Source: Pseudomonadota bacterium
GTDB taxonomy: Bacteria; Pseudomonadota; Alphaproteobacteria; Sphingomonadales; Sphingomonadaceae
DNA length: 18,325 nucleotides
Assembly: GCA_023390415.1 (NCBI GenBank)
Contig: JAEWCW010000071.1
Location: forward strand, 1-18,325
Direction: 5' to 3'
Shown: in pieces, positions 7,820 to 17,535 of the stretch
Numbering within the stretch: position 1 is the first letter of the stretch
Layout of the letters: each line of letters opens with the position of its first letter
Program-made: the position numbers and the translations under genes
Notes under the pieces: generated by a model
Told to the model about the DNA's origin: nothing
Database searches by the model: none
What the model saw: the letters and a program-made list of their open reading frames with translations, nothing else

Positions 7820-9034
7820 CTATTCCCGCCGATTTGTCGGTGGGGGCGGGGCAGGGGCCAGGCCCTCCTCGTGCGGATCGGCGATCAACGTGCCTTCCTC
7901 GAACAGGAAGCCGGCAATGTCGGGCTTTCCGGCCGCGTCGAGCACGGTCTTGAGGATGATCAGGATCGGCACCGCGAGCAGGGCGCCGGTCGTTCCCCAG
8001 ACCCACGCCCAGAAGCTCAGGGCAACGAGGATGAGAAGCGGGTTGATGGTGAGCCGCCGGCCGATGATCGAGGGCGTGATCACATTCGCCTCGATGAGGT
8101 GAAGCCCCACGAAGCTCGCCGCCGGAAGCAGCGCGTACCAGGGGTCCGGGAAGACGATGAGGCCGCCCAAGGCGAGCAGCAGGGTCGATCCGATCGGCCC
8201 GAGATACGGGATGTAGTTCAGCACCGCGATAATTCCGCCCCACATGAGCGGTGTCGGCATCCCGACCAGGTAGACGATCAGGGCGACCGAGATCCCGAGG
8301 CCGAGATTGATCATCGTGATCGTGCCCAGATAGGTCGAGGTCGCGCTCACCACTTGCTGGATCACCCGAGCCGTCGTCATCGCGCCGGTGAAGCTTGCCC
8401 GGGTGGTGATCGTCTGGCGCCGCATCCGAGTCCAGCCGGCGAGGAAGAAGAAGATGACGAGGATCGCAAAGAACATCTGGATGATCGCGAACGGCGCCGA
8501 GGTGGCGATGATCGAGAGCATCGAATTGGGCTGTTCGAGCGTGACCGTCTGGAGCCCGCGCGGCGAGGAGGCGCGGCCGAAGGCATTGACCAGATCGTCC
8601 ACGAAGCGCTCGAAGGCGGTGTAGAAATCGAAGAGGGGCGCGAGCGTCTCCCTGATCTGGCCGATATTCTGCGGGAGCAGGCGCACCCATTCGATCGCTG
8701 GGAGGAGGATCGAGATCACCGCGATATTTGCGATTGTGAGAAAGAGAAGGACGCAGATCAACGACGCGAGCGCCGAGGGAATGTGGCGCCGCTCGAGCCA
8801 TTCGAGCACCGGCACCAAAGCGATGGCGATGACCAGCGCCGCAGTCACCGGCATGAAGAATTCGGCGCCTGCGCGAAGCGCGAAGGGCAGTGCAAGCGCG
8901 AGCGCGGTTCCGCAGATGAGCGCCAAAGCCGCGAGCAGCCGGTCCCGGCGGTGGGCGACCTCGGCCGTCTCGGTCTCGCCCAGCGGCTGCTGCGGGGCCT
9001 CCGATTCGGTTGCTTGGCTCGGCTCTTCGCTCAT
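7820..9034 (-). CDS. AI-2E family (PerM/DUF20) membrane transporter
   Basis: A 404-residue inner-membrane protein. After a hydrophilic acidic N-terminus (about 1-30), helices occur in the order expected for this family: two or three near 33-105, a long soluble middle region (about 120-200), and a dense C-terminal set. The C-terminal family motifs are clear: NYIPYLGPIG, and the segment around GRRLTINPLLILVALSFW with a following WGTTGALLAVP. Members include the autoinducer-2 exporter TqsA and others linked to ion or organic solute movement; the substrate here cannot be told. The ATG at 9034 has AGGGAG/AAAGG just upstream. It starts 10 bases after the DUF167 gene, so the two are likely one operon. 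Confidence 0.9.
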   Translation of the reverse strand: MSEEPSQATESEAPQQPLGETETAEVAHRRDRLLAALALICGTALALALPFALRAGAEFFMPVTAALVIAIALVPVLEWLERRHIPSALASLICVLLFLTIANIAVISILLPAIEWVRLLPQNIGQIRETLAPLFDFYTAFERFVDDLVNAFGRASSPRGLQTVTLEQPNSMLSIIATSAPFAIIQMFFAILVIFFFLAGWTRMRRQTITTRASFTGAMTTARVIQQVVSATSTYLGTITMINLGLGISVALIVYLVGMPTPLMWGGIIAVLNYIPYLGPIGSTLLLALGGLIVFPDPWYALLPAASFVGLHLIEANVITPSIIGRRLTINPLLILVALSFWAWVWGTTGALLAVPILIILKTVLDAAGKPDIAGFLFEEGTLIADPHEEGLAPAPPPPTNRRE

Positions 9035-9044
9035 CCTTTCTCCC

Positions 9045-9365
9045 TCACCCTTCTGTCATGCCGCGTTCCTCGCCCGCTGAGAAGGCCCGCATCAGCGCAC
9101 GAGCGTCGCCTTCGATCCGAACCAGCTTCACGCGCGATTTTTCCCCGGCGACGATCGAGACCGCGCTCCGGCCGACCCCGGCGAGTTTCGCCAGGAACGC
9201 GGTAAGCTCGGCATTGGCGGCGCCATCGACCGGCGGCGCGGCGAGGCGGACGGCGAGCGCGGTGCGGCCCTCGCCGATCTCGACCGTTCCCGCCGCCGCG
9301 CTTTTCCTGGCCCGCGGCGTGACCCGCACGGTCAGGGTCACGCCGTCCTCGTCGCAGGAGATCAT
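9045..9365 (-). CDS. DUF167 (YggU-type) family protein
   Basis: A 106-residue cytoplasmic protein of the widely conserved DUF167 family. It has the N-terminal strand LTVRVTPRARKSAA, the core motif PPVDGAANAELTAFLAKLAGV (about 44-64), and the C-terminal VSIVAGEKSRVKLVRIEG, which together are the family hallmark. Biochemical function is unknown. The ATG at 9365 has AGGGGAA upstream. It diverges from ppa across 91 bases and is followed after 10 bases by the AI-2E family gene. Confidence 0.9.
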   Translation of the reverse strand: MISCDEDGVTLTVRVTPRARKSAAAGTVEIGEGRTALAVRLAAPPVDGAANAELTAFLAKLAGVGRSAVSIVAGEKSRVKLVRIEGDARALMRAFSAGEERGMTEG

Positions 9366-9456
9366 CGGCCAATTCCCCTATTCAGCGCCGGGTGCGATGT
9401 TGCTATGGCGCCCGCGTTCCACGGCCCCGCCGTCTCCAACATTCGGACATTCTTTC

Positions 9457-9999
9457 ATGAACATCGATCTCATTCCCGTCGGCGACAGCCCGCCGGACAA
9501 CCTCAACGTCATCATCGAAGTGCCGGTCGGCGGCGAGCCGGTCAAATATGAGTTCGACAAGAAATCGGGCGCCTTGTTCGTGGACCGGATCCTCCACACG
9601 CCGATGCGCTATCCGGCCAATTACGGCTTCGTACCGCACACCTTGTCGCCGGACGGCGACCCGCTGGACGCCCTGGTCGTCTCCCGCACGCCCTTCATCG
9701 CCGGGTCGGTCGTCCGCGCCCGCCCGATCGGCGTGCTCTTCCTGGAGGACGAGGCCGGCGGCGACGAGAAGCTTCTCACCGTGCCCGTCGACACCACGTT
9801 CCCTTATTATTCGGACGTCGCCGAGCGGGCGGATCTGCCCTCGATCGTGATGCAGCAGATCGAGCATTTCTTCACCCACTATAAGGATCTCGAGGCGGCC
9901 AAGTGGGTCCGCGTCGGCCATTGGGGAACGGCCGAGGATGCGCGCCGCATCGTCACCGAGGCGATCGCGCTCGCAGCATCGAAGAAGGCGGAGGGCTGA
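9457..9999 (+). CDS. ppa: Inorganic pyrophosphatase, family I
   Basis: A 180-residue soluble enzyme that splits pyrophosphate to two phosphates and pulls nucleic-acid and other biosynthetic reactions forward. The metal-binding signature DGDPLD is at residues 66-71 (Asp66, Asp68 and Asp71 correspond to the E. coli active-site aspartates 65, 67 and 70). Other family residues are seen in KYEFDKKSG, RYPANYGFVPHT and HYKDLE. The length is typical. The reading frame is open upstream to 9010, but homology begins at ATG 9457 (MNIDLIPVG); no strong ribosome-binding site is visible. It stands alone between the divergent DUF167 gene and the tRNA-Val on the other strand. Confidence 0.96.
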   Translation: MNIDLIPVGDSPPDNLNVIIEVPVGGEPVKYEFDKKSGALFVDRILHTPMRYPANYGFVPHTLSPDGDPLDALVVSRTPFIAGSVVRARPIGVLFLEDEAGGDEKLLTVPVDTTFPYYSDVAERADLPSIVMQQIEHFFTHYKDLEAAKWVRVGHWGTAEDARRIVTEAIALAASKKAEG

Positions 10000-10017
10000 G
10001 GAGGAGGAGAGGGGGCG

Positions 10018-10092
10018 TGGTGGGCGCAGCAGGGTTTGAACCTGCGACCCCTGCGGTGTGAACACAGTGCTCTACCACTGAGCTATGCGCCC
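10018..10092 (-). tRNA. tRNA-Val(CAC)
   Basis: A 75-base minus-strand tRNA with encoded CCA. The acceptor GGGCGCA/TGCGCCC is perfect with discriminator A; the D arm is AGCTCAGTGGTAGAGC; the anticodon stem CTGTG/CGCAG encloses TTCACAC, giving CAC; the T arm is GCAGGTTCAAACCCTGC. The flanks GGGGCGT (leader) and ACGCCCC (final A plus trailer) are complementary, so the precursor could extend the acceptor stem. Confidence 0.97.
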
Positions 10093-10155
10093 ACGCCCCG
10101 CTTCCTGACCGGCAATCCGGCGAGGAAACGCGGCCCTCAGGCCGCGTCGGAGGCC

Positions 10156-10184
10156 CACATAGTGGGGCCCTAACCGGCTGTCCA
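10156..10184 (-). promoter_or_regulatory. Possible promoter for tRNA-Val
   Basis: On the minus strand TGGACA (plus 10179-10184), 17 bases, then TATGTG (plus 10156-10161). The start would be near 10149, leaving a leader of about 57 bases that holds a 7-bp hairpin (CGCGGCC/GGCCGCG, 10129-10146). The rest of the 10093-10252 gap shows no gene. Confidence 0.35.
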
Positions 10185-10252
10185 GAGCGGTCTGCGCCGT
10201 TGCCCGGCGCACCGCATCGTGCGAGGCTCCGTCCATCGATGGGGGCGGCGGC

Positions 10253-10897
10253 GTGCGTAATCTGGCACTGATCGTGGCGGCTGCGGGCGCGATGGTGGCG
10301 GCCACCGCATCACCTGCGACGACTGGGAAAAGGGTGCGCGTTCCGGTCGCGCCGCCACAGATTGTCATCATCCAGCCCGGTCAAGCTGAGCCGGTCTGGC
10401 GCGAGCCGCCGGTCGCACCGGAGAACGAGATTTTCCTCACAGGCTTTCCGGAGACTCCGCCCGCGGACGTACGCGCGGCGGTTGCCGTGCTCCGCGCGGC
10501 CCTACCCGCGGACTGGCTTGCTAAGCTCGTGCATGAATATGGCTTCCGGTTCCGTGGTGCGGCGCGATCCCCGTCGGGTAGGACGGACCTGCGCACCGTC
10601 GATCTTGCCTCTTTCCTCTTCGACCGCTGGATATTTAGCGATCTGTCGTCCCGGCTGGCGCGCGAATTGGATTGCATCAGTCCCGGCGAACGCGACATCA
10701 GCGTCTTACTGACGCTCGTCGCTTTCGAGGAGGCTTGGGAACTTTTGGACACCGACAGGCTTCGCCGCGATCCGCCAGTGAGCGCTGTCCGCTATGCCGC
10801 CGAAAGGAATGCGCGCGCCGCCCTTGGCGCGTGCATCGATCTCGTGGATCGCGGATGGGCGCCGGATTACAGCTTCGACGCCGAGAAAAATCCCTAG
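10253..10897 (+). CDS. Hypothetical exported protein, family not recognised
   Basis: A 214-residue protein I cannot assign. It starts at GTG 10253 with an N-terminal segment that looks like a signal peptide (Met-Arg-Asn, then a hydrophobic Ala/Val-rich run to about residue 22), followed by a Pro-rich linker (VPVAPPQIVIIQPGQ) and a mainly helical body with a central FLFDRWIFSDL region and a C-terminal RYAAERNARAALGACIDLVDRGWAP. Two cysteines remain in the body. Codon use looks less GC-strict than its neighbours (CTA, TTA, CTT and ATA-like choices appear), which may mean recent gain or weak expression. Only a poor GGGGGCGG-type ribosome-binding site is visible. Its stop overlaps the hup stop in a shared CTAG at 10894-10897. 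Confidence 0.65.
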   Translation: MRNLALIVAAAGAMVAATASPATTGKRVRVPVAPPQIVIIQPGQAEPVWREPPVAPENEIFLTGFPETPPADVRAAVAVLRAALPADWLAKLVHEYGFRFRGAARSPSGRTDLRTVDLASFLFDRWIFSDLSSRLARELDCISPGERDISVLLTLVAFEEAWELLDTDRLRRDPPVSAVRYAAERNARAALGACIDLVDRGWAPDYSFDAEKNP

Positions 10898-11169
10898 CCG
10901 TTCACCGAATCCTTGAGGCCCTTGCCGGCCTTGAACTTGGGCTGGGTCGATTCCTTGATCTGCATCGGCTCGCCGGTGCGCGGGTTGCGTCCGGTGGAAG
11001 CCTTGCGCCGGGTGCAGGAGAAGGTGCCGAAACCGACAAGGCGGACCTCATCGCCGCGCTTCAGCGCCGAACTGATCGTGTCGAACACGGTCTCGACGGC
11101 CCGGGTCGCGTCGCCCCGGCTGAGCCCGGTCGACTCGGCGACCTGGCCGATAAGCTCCTGCTTGTTCAT
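10894..11169 (-). CDS. HU-family DNA-binding protein
   Basis: A 91-residue nucleoid protein that binds and bends DNA as a dimer. The N-terminal helix pair (MNKQELIGQVAESTGLS) is followed by the beta-saddle with GFGTF (46-50) and the DNA-wrapping arm with the HU signature RNPRTG (61-66), then KFKAGKGLKDSVNG at the end. All match HU (hupB type) in length and sequence. GGAG lies very close (two bases) to the ATG, so initiation may rely on another upstream G-run. It is downstream of lon on the same strand, with its own promoter at 11221-11249. It converges on the hypothetical gene and shares the bases CTAG of both stop codons. Confidence 0.95.
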   Translation of the reverse strand: MNKQELIGQVAESTGLSRGDATRAVETVFDTISSALKRGDEVRLVGFGTFSCTRRKASTGRNPRTGEPMQIKESTQPKFKAGKGLKDSVNG

Positions 11170-11220
11170 TTCTCCAGAACCCCCCTGATGGCCCAGACTC
11201 GCGGCGAATGCCGACTGGCG

Positions 11221-11249
11221 ATTAAAGGCATGAGGCCGCGGCGAGTCAA
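11221..11249 (-). promoter_or_regulatory. Sigma-70 type promoter for the HU gene
   Basis: On the minus strand TTGACT (plus 11244-11249), exactly 17 bases, then TTTAAT (plus 11221-11226): five of six matches at each box, the best promoter in the window. Start would be near 11213, giving a leader of about 44 bases. It lies just after the lon terminator, so HU can be made independently of lon. Confidence 0.75.
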
Positions 11250-11289
11250 AAGGAAAGAGGCGATCGGCAGTGCCAATCGCCCCCTTTTT
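11247..11289. terminator. Intrinsic terminator after lon
   Basis: GGCGATCGGC (11259-11268) and GCCAATCGCC (11272-11281) form a 10-bp stem with one mismatch and an AGT loop. On the minus strand the stem is followed by TCTTTCCTTTT, ending lon transcripts 38 bases past its stop; the plus strand also has a TTTTT run (11285-11289). The T-rich tail overlaps the -35 box of the HU promoter. Confidence 0.65.
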
Positions 11290-11319
11290 GGACCTAAACC
11301 GCCGGGCGACGACGTTCGC

Positions 11320-13719
<2,400 letters not shown>

Positions 13720-13766
13720 GAATACTCCGACTGGCGGCTTCGATCGCCGCTCTGCTGCTTGCCCAC

Positions 13767-13795
13767 AATATGGGCCCGTCCTCCTTCAGGATCAA
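13767..13795 (-). promoter_or_regulatory. Possible promoter for lon
   Basis: On the minus strand TTGATC (plus 13790-13795), 17 bases, then CATATT (plus 13767-13772), four of six at each box. The same stretch contains CCTGAA and CCCATAT, which resemble heat-shock sigma-32 boxes, but their spacing (about 10) is too short to rely on. A 5-bp hairpin GCCCA/TGGGC (13761-13775) covers the -10. Confidence 0.45.
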
Positions 13796-13839
13796 TGAAT
13801 GTCGGGCGGCGCGAGGTTCGCGCGGTGGCCGCCGGCGGA

Positions 13840-13868
13840 TTGACCGGGTGCCGCGGCAGGCCTAGGCT
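13840..13868 (+). promoter_or_regulatory. Possible promoter for the two exported-protein genes
   Basis: TTGACC (13840-13845), 17 bases, then TAGGCT (13863-13868). The -35 is five of six; the -10 is poor but resembles the TAGGTC of the tRNA-Asp promoter. The start would be near 13875, leaving a very short leader before ATG 13890 or 13899. It diverges from the lon promoter. Confidence 0.4.
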
Positions 13869-13889
13869 GCCGATCTGCACTTATGGGGT

Positions 13890-14411
13890 ATGGTGCTGAT
13901 GTCGCGAATGATTTTGTCGTTTGGCGTGCTCCTGGCCACCAGCTTTTCGACGCCGCCGGCTTTGGCCCAGCAGCAAGGCGTTTCCCAACCCGACGCGCAG
14001 GGCCGCTGCCAGAATCAGGAGACCCGACGGCGGCGCGGCAACCTGTTCGGCAACATCGCCAGCCGCGCTCTCGGCCGCGCCGGCGTCCCCTCCAGCGTCG
14101 CCGGAGTCGGGCTTCCGACCGAGCAGCTGCTCAGCGAGGCGATCACAGCGATGCTCGATTGCCGCGAGCGCCAGCAGGCGGCGGCGGCGACCAACGAGGC
14201 GATCCGCGGCGGCGTCGGCACGACGTCCAACTGGCAGAGCGAGACCCGGCCCACCGTCTCGGGCTCGTCGAGCGCGACGGGCGACGAGCGACTCGCCGAC
14301 GGGACGCATTGCGTGATGGTCACCAACATCGTCATTGTCGACGGAGAGGAGACGAGCGCGGAGCAGCGCATGTGCCGCGCTCCCGGAAGCCGGGGCTATG
14401 CGCGGGTCTAG
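13890..14411 (+). CDS. Hypothetical exported protein with surface-antigen-like C-terminus
   Basis: A 173-residue protein with a signal peptide ending at about Ala-Leu-Ala before Gln-Gln-Gln (residue 26). Three in-frame ATGs lie within 20 bases (13890, 13899, 13908); the second or third would give a more usual signal peptide, and no ribosome-binding site settles it. The middle is Arg/Ala-rich, with a helical segment LLSEAITAMLDCRERQQAAAA that resembles the start of many small alphaproteobacterial envelope proteins. The end, with DGTHCVMVTNIVIVDGEE and MCRAPGSRGY, resembles in spacing the C-terminal module of 17-kDa surface-antigen proteins (Cys, beta-strand pair with DG turn, Cys-Arg, then a short tail). 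This is a pattern-level guess. It overlaps the next gene by 14 bases. Confidence 0.7.
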   Translation: MVLMSRMILSFGVLLATSFSTPPALAQQQGVSQPDAQGRCQNQETRRRRGNLFGNIASRALGRAGVPSSVAGVGLPTEQLLSEAITAMLDCRERQQAAAATNEAIRGGVGTTSNWQSETRPTVSGSSSATGDERLADGTHCVMVTNIVIVDGEETSAEQRMCRAPGSRGYARV

Positions 14412-15111
14412 GCGGCTCGCCGCCCTTGCGACCACGGCGGCCTTGTTCTGCGGTCAGGCGGCGCTCGCCCAGCAGGCGATGGACCCGGTCAACCGCACGT
14501 GCCCGCGCGAGCCGAACTGGTCGAGCTTTCCGCAGATGCGCTTCACGCTCGAGGAGATTGACGGCAAGCAGGTCCTGCTGGCCGAGGGGCGGGTCGACGA
14601 CAATGCGGTTCCGCGCCTTCAGGCGGCGCTCGACGCCCATACCGCGATCGATGAGATCTGGGTCCGCTCTCCGGGCGGAAGCGCGCGGATCGGGAACCAG
14701 CTCGGGCGGCTGATCCGACAGACCGGCGTCCCCACCCGCATCCCGCAGGGCTGGGCCTGCTTCTCGGCCTGCAACTTCGTCTTCATGGGCGGGGCGGTCC
14801 GCTACGTCGACCCGGGCGGCCTGTTCATCGTGCACATGTTCACCCACACGAACGACCGCGAGGCGATCCGCTCGGAGGTCTCGCGGGGGGTCGATAATAC
14901 GATCGGGCTGATCGGCGACATCGAGCAGCAATCGGCGCTGCTCGCCAGCGAGGACAATGACTTCCTCATCCGCATGGGAATCTCGCGGCTGCTGCTCACC
15001 GAGGTCATGTACCGCACGCCCGCAGTTGCCGCGCAAAGCGGCGACCGCTCGACCCGCCGCTGCCTTAGCCAGGACGAGGTCCACCGATACCGGGTCGCGA
15101 ACGCCCGCTAG
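14398..15111 (+). CDS. Exported ClpP-fold (crotonase-like) protein, probable periplasmic serine hydrolase
   Basis: A 237-residue protein with a signal peptide (about 1-24, ending Ala-Leu-Ala before Gln-Gln). The body looks like the ClpP/crotonase fold: a strand-turn IWVRSPGGSARIGNQLGRLI (oxyanion-type GG-S motif), then GWACFSACNFVFMGG with candidate nucleophile Ser123, and GLFIVHMF with candidate His146. The Ser-His distance of 23 residues is close to the 25 of ClpP (Ser97/His122). The third residue of a triad is not clear, and Cys pairs flank the serine. Similar periplasmic ClpP-like proteins are known as uncharacterised families. I chose ATG 14398, which starts the signal peptide; a start at 14335 would bury it. 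It overlaps the upstream gene by 14 bases, and its stop overlaps that of the methyltransferase in CTAG (15108-15111). Confidence 0.75.
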   Translation: MRGSRRLAALATTAALFCGQAALAQQAMDPVNRTCPREPNWSSFPQMRFTLEEIDGKQVLLAEGRVDDNAVPRLQAALDAHTAIDEIWVRSPGGSARIGNQLGRLIRQTGVPTRIPQGWACFSACNFVFMGGAVRYVDPGGLFIVHMFTHTNDREAIRSEVSRGVDNTIGLIGDIEQQSALLASEDNDFLIRMGISRLLLTEVMYRTPAVAAQSGDRSTRRCLSQDEVHRYRVANAR

Positions 15112-15842
15112 GGGAGTCTGGCTGCGCGGATATGGAGGGGCATGACGGCGCGGCGGACCCCGCCGCCCCAGGCTTCGGCTAGCAGGCCGAGGGCTTCACC
15201 GACCAAGGTTTCGCCTGCCGCCCGCACCGCCGACCAGCTCCGGACATAGTTCAGCGCGTCCTCGGCGCTCCAATCCAGGTACATGGCGTGGGCGCCGATC
15301 CGAAGCTCGTTGCCGGGGAAAGGAATCGAGCGGTAGCCGTCCCATAGGATTCGGTTCTGCGGCGCCCAATGGCCGGCCAGCAGCGGCATGAGCTGCCGGT
15401 TGATCGCCTGGTCCACCTCCGGCGTCACGTACATCCAGTCATAGCCGATCGCCGCGAGCACGCCGCCCGGCTTCAGGACACGGGCGGCCTCGGCGTAGAA
15501 GAGATCGCGCTCGAACCAGTGGAGTGACTGGGCGGCGAGGATCAGGTCGGCCGAGCCCTCGGCGAGCGACACGCGCTCGGCCGGCTCGACCGCATAGGTG
15601 ACGCGCGGGTGGGGGATGGCATTGGCGATCTGCTCGGCGCTCGGGTCCGTCGCATGGACATGGCCGAACTTCGCGGCGAGGCCGATCGCCGCCTGGCCGT
15701 TGCCGCAGCCGACGTCCCAGGCGAGCGCCTGGCGGGGGGCGAGCGCGGCGAGATCATCGAACAACGCCGCCGGATAGGCCGGGCGCGAAGCCCGGTAGCC
15801 GGCGGCGTCGTCGGAGAACTTGTCGATGAACGCGTCGCTCAT
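15108..15842 (-). CDS. Class I SAM-dependent methyltransferase
   Basis: A 244-residue cytoplasmic methyltransferase. The N-terminus has the FSDDAAGYRASRPAYP segment (9-24) typical of a small-molecule methyltransferase group, then SAM-binding motif I DVGCGNGQ (43-50), an acidic post-I residue in HATDPSAEQI, and a motif IV-like stretch DLILAAQSLHWF. The C-terminal part (YRSIPFPGNELRIGAHAMYLDWSAEDALNYVRSWSAV) is the usual substrate cap of this group, which includes trans-aconitate-methyltransferase-like proteins; the substrate is unknown. It starts nine bases after the clpX stop, so it is probably carried on the clpX transcript. Its stop overlaps the stop of the convergent ClpP-fold gene. Confidence 0.88.
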   Translation of the reverse strand: MSDAFIDKFSDDAAGYRASRPAYPAALFDDLAALAPRQALAWDVGCGNGQAAIGLAAKFGHVHATDPSAEQIANAIPHPRVTYAVEPAERVSLAEGSADLILAAQSLHWFERDLFYAEAARVLKPGGVLAAIGYDWMYVTPEVDQAINRQLMPLLAGHWAPQNRILWDGYRSIPFPGNELRIGAHAMYLDWSAEDALNYVRSWSAVRAAGETLVGEALGLLAEAWGGGVRRAVMPLHIRAARLP

Positions 15843-15851
15843 CGCCGGCCG

Positions 15852-17111
<1,260 letters not shown>

Positions 17112-17535
17112 TCGTTCAACCTTTTCAGGCGCTTGGCGCCTGCCTTATCCCGCCCGCACGCATCCTGACGGCAAATTAGCACGATCACAATGGCCTAAAC
17201 GTTAAGCGGCACAGTTCGACAATGCGGGGCAAGCCCCCGCCGAGACCACAATCTAGGAGCAGCGATCCGGTTCCGCCAGTCGTGCGGAATCAAAAGAGGC
17301 CGGAATCGAGGGGCGATTCCGGCCTCAGGAAGGGGAAACCGACGGTCCGCGAAAGCCCATGCGCTAGGGGGAGGCACGGGCAGGGGGCGCGGACGGGTCC
17401 GATTTCGTGGGGAGTCCATGCCCGGCCGCCGGCTCCGCACCCGTATCTCTACGCATGGAAAAAACGTGGAATCGCCTCGACGCGGCTGCTAGACGGCCGC
17501 CGGACAGGGGATGGTCGGCAGATTTTTGAAGTGAA
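17112..17535. other. 424-base structured region between clpX and the BTAD regulator gene
   Basis: No protein gene is credible here. It holds, left to right: a 7-bp hairpin CAGGCGC/GCGCCTG (17126-17142) in the clpX leader; a weak possible clpX promoter on the minus strand (TTGTCG, 17 bases, TTTAGG; plus 17194-17222); a hairpin around GCGGGG/CCCCGC (17223-17240); a hairpin TTCCGC/GCGGAA (about 17273-17291); a strong 13-bp hairpin (17296-17326); and a stretch with nested complementary segments (17345-17520), namely CCATGCG with CGCATGG and a GGTGCGGA/TCCGCGCC helix inside it. The last part could be a structured RNA or a long leader of the regulator gene. No promoter for the regulator is clear. 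Confidence 0.6.
17292..17326 (-). terminator. Intrinsic terminator on the minus strand
   Basis: GAGGCCGGAATCG (17296-17308) and CGATTCCGGCCTC (17314-17326) form a perfect 13-bp stem with loop AGGGG. On the minus strand the stem is followed directly by TTTTGATT, which makes a good rho-independent terminator in that direction; the plus strand has no T-run. No annotated minus-strand gene lies upstream of it in the window, so it implies an unseen minus-strand transcript from about 17327-17530. Confidence 0.65.

Noticed and set aside
7766..9205. 479-codon plus-strand open frame opposite the AI-2E family gene
   Set aside because: Arg/Asp/Glu-rich translation typical of the antisense of a membrane protein; no motif.
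13767..13790. Heat-shock sigma-32 promoter for lon (CCTGAA and CCCATAT)
   Set aside because: The spacing of about 10 bases is too short for sigma-32 and the -35 is imperfect; a sigma-70 reading of the same place fits better.
14335..14397. Longer start for the ClpP-fold protein at 14335
   Set aside because: It would place an Arg-rich stretch before the signal peptide and extend the overlap with the upstream gene to 77 bases; ATG 14398 gives a normal signal peptide.
17327..17530. 4.5S/SRP RNA, RNase P RNA or tmRNA in the region right of the terminator
   Set aside because: None of the conserved cores of these RNAs (such as the SRP GGAAGGAAGCAGC-like loop) is present on either strand.
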